A stretch of 62,125 nucleotides of DNA, taken from the NCBI GenBank assembly GCA_910587425.1, contig CAJUKU010000013.1, forward strand, positions 1 to 62,125, given 5' to 3'. The DNA comes from an uncultured Muribaculaceae bacterium (GTDB lineage: Bacteria; Bacteroidota; Bacteroidia; Bacteroidales; Muribaculaceae). A model generated the notes under the pieces. It did no database searches. It saw only the letters and a program-made list of their open reading frames with translations, and was not told the DNA's origin. Position 1 is the stretch's first letter; each line of letters begins with the position of its first letter. Positions 61,978 through 62,125 of this stretch are shown piece after piece. The translations under genes were made by a program, and so were the position numbers.

Positions 61978-62051
61978 CGCTTCAGGATGGGCTTGAACCA
62001 ACGACCCCCTGATTAACAGTCAGGTGCTCTAACCAACTGAGCTACTGAAGC
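61978..62051 (-). tRNA. tRNA-Asn (anticodon GTT)
   Basis: The 74-base gene folds as a full cloverleaf on the minus strand: acceptor arms GCTTCAG and CTGAAGC, D-loop AGCTCAGTTGGTTAGAGC, anticodon stem-loop CCTGACTGTTAATCAGG with GTT in the loop, and T-loop GGTTCAAGCCC. CCA is not encoded. Confidence 0.95.
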
Positions 62052-62073
62052 TTTTTATAAAAACCAACTATCG

Positions 62074-62125
62074 CGCTTCAGGATGGGCTTGAACCAACGA
62101 CCCCCTGATTAACAGTCAGGTGCTC
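62074..62125 (-). tRNA. tRNA-Asn (GTT), second copy, cut by window end
   Basis: The 52 visible bases are identical to the 3' part of the first tRNA-Asn, including the GTT anticodon. The 5' part lies beyond the window. The spacer between the copies is 22 bases. Confidence 0.93.

Overview
The window looks like chromosome of a Bacteroidales bacterium. I would guess Muribaculaceae, but that is inference. The signs are: (i) repeated promoters of the Bacteroides type (TTTG, 19-20 bases, TAnnTTTG) and almost no Shine-Dalgarno sequences; (ii) an arginine operon with the N-succinylornithine carbamoyltransferase known from Bacteroides; (iii) gene orders usual in the order, such as pyrG-yidC, deaminase-S41 peptidase-5-FCL and rsmA-mgtE; (iv) TonB-dependent receptor/DUF4249, BspA-type LRR and AAA-ATPase-like/PD-(D/E)XK proteins. 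Most genes are GC-rich. Two stretches look clearly AT-richer and may be acquired: about 35.7-37.2 kb and 48.4-50.7 kb.

Layout. 0.4-9.2 kb: a GNAT gene (probable N-succinylglutamate synthase), argG, argC, argD, argF', argB, an argE-like desuccinylase and argH, often with 4-base overlaps, followed by an HD-domain hydrolase. Together they take glutamate to arginine through succinylated intermediates; carbamoyl phosphate must come from elsewhere. 9.2-15.8 kb: a DUF5009 membrane protein on the minus strand, then a surface cluster of two unknown exported proteins, a TonB-dependent receptor and a DUF4249 lipoprotein. 15.9-24.5 kb: housekeeping genes, namely a 29-residue ribosomal protein, RNase G, pyrG, yidC, ferritin, recO and a FucO-like dehydrogenase. 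24.5-27.8 kb, minus strand: HAD phosphatase, queuosine-precursor transporter, uridine kinase, a small Cys-tailed protein and a hexapeptide acyltransferase. 27.9-33.8 kb: an exopolysaccharide locus with two glycosyltransferases facing a wza-wzy-wzz-like operon whose Wzz carries a degenerate kinase-like domain. 33.9-40 kb: pheS-nth, an HxlR/nitroreductase/NTF2 group, and 5-FCL, S41 protease and dCMP deaminase. 40-48.2 kb: a BspA-like LRR protein, a prolyl oligopeptidase, a lipoprotein and two metallo-beta-lactamase-fold proteins.

48.2-52.4 kb is the accessory part: tandem repeats, a WYL-domain regulator with a doubled 16-bp repeat upstream, a small membrane protein, a PD-(D/E)XK-like nuclease and an AAA-ATPase-like/nuclease protein. 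The WYL, membrane protein and nuclease trio is my best candidate for an undescribed, possibly defensive, system. 52.6-57.7 kb: a YtxH/holin-like envelope operon, prmA, a small beta-barrel protein, rsmA and mgtE. 57.7-61.9 kb: four glycosyltransferases in tandem, the last two clear duplicates. The right edge has two tRNA-Asn genes on the minus strand, the second cut by the window end.

Recurring signals are hairpins with GGTGTGTC/GACACACC arms after several operons; two of them share an identical 29-base core 18 kb apart.
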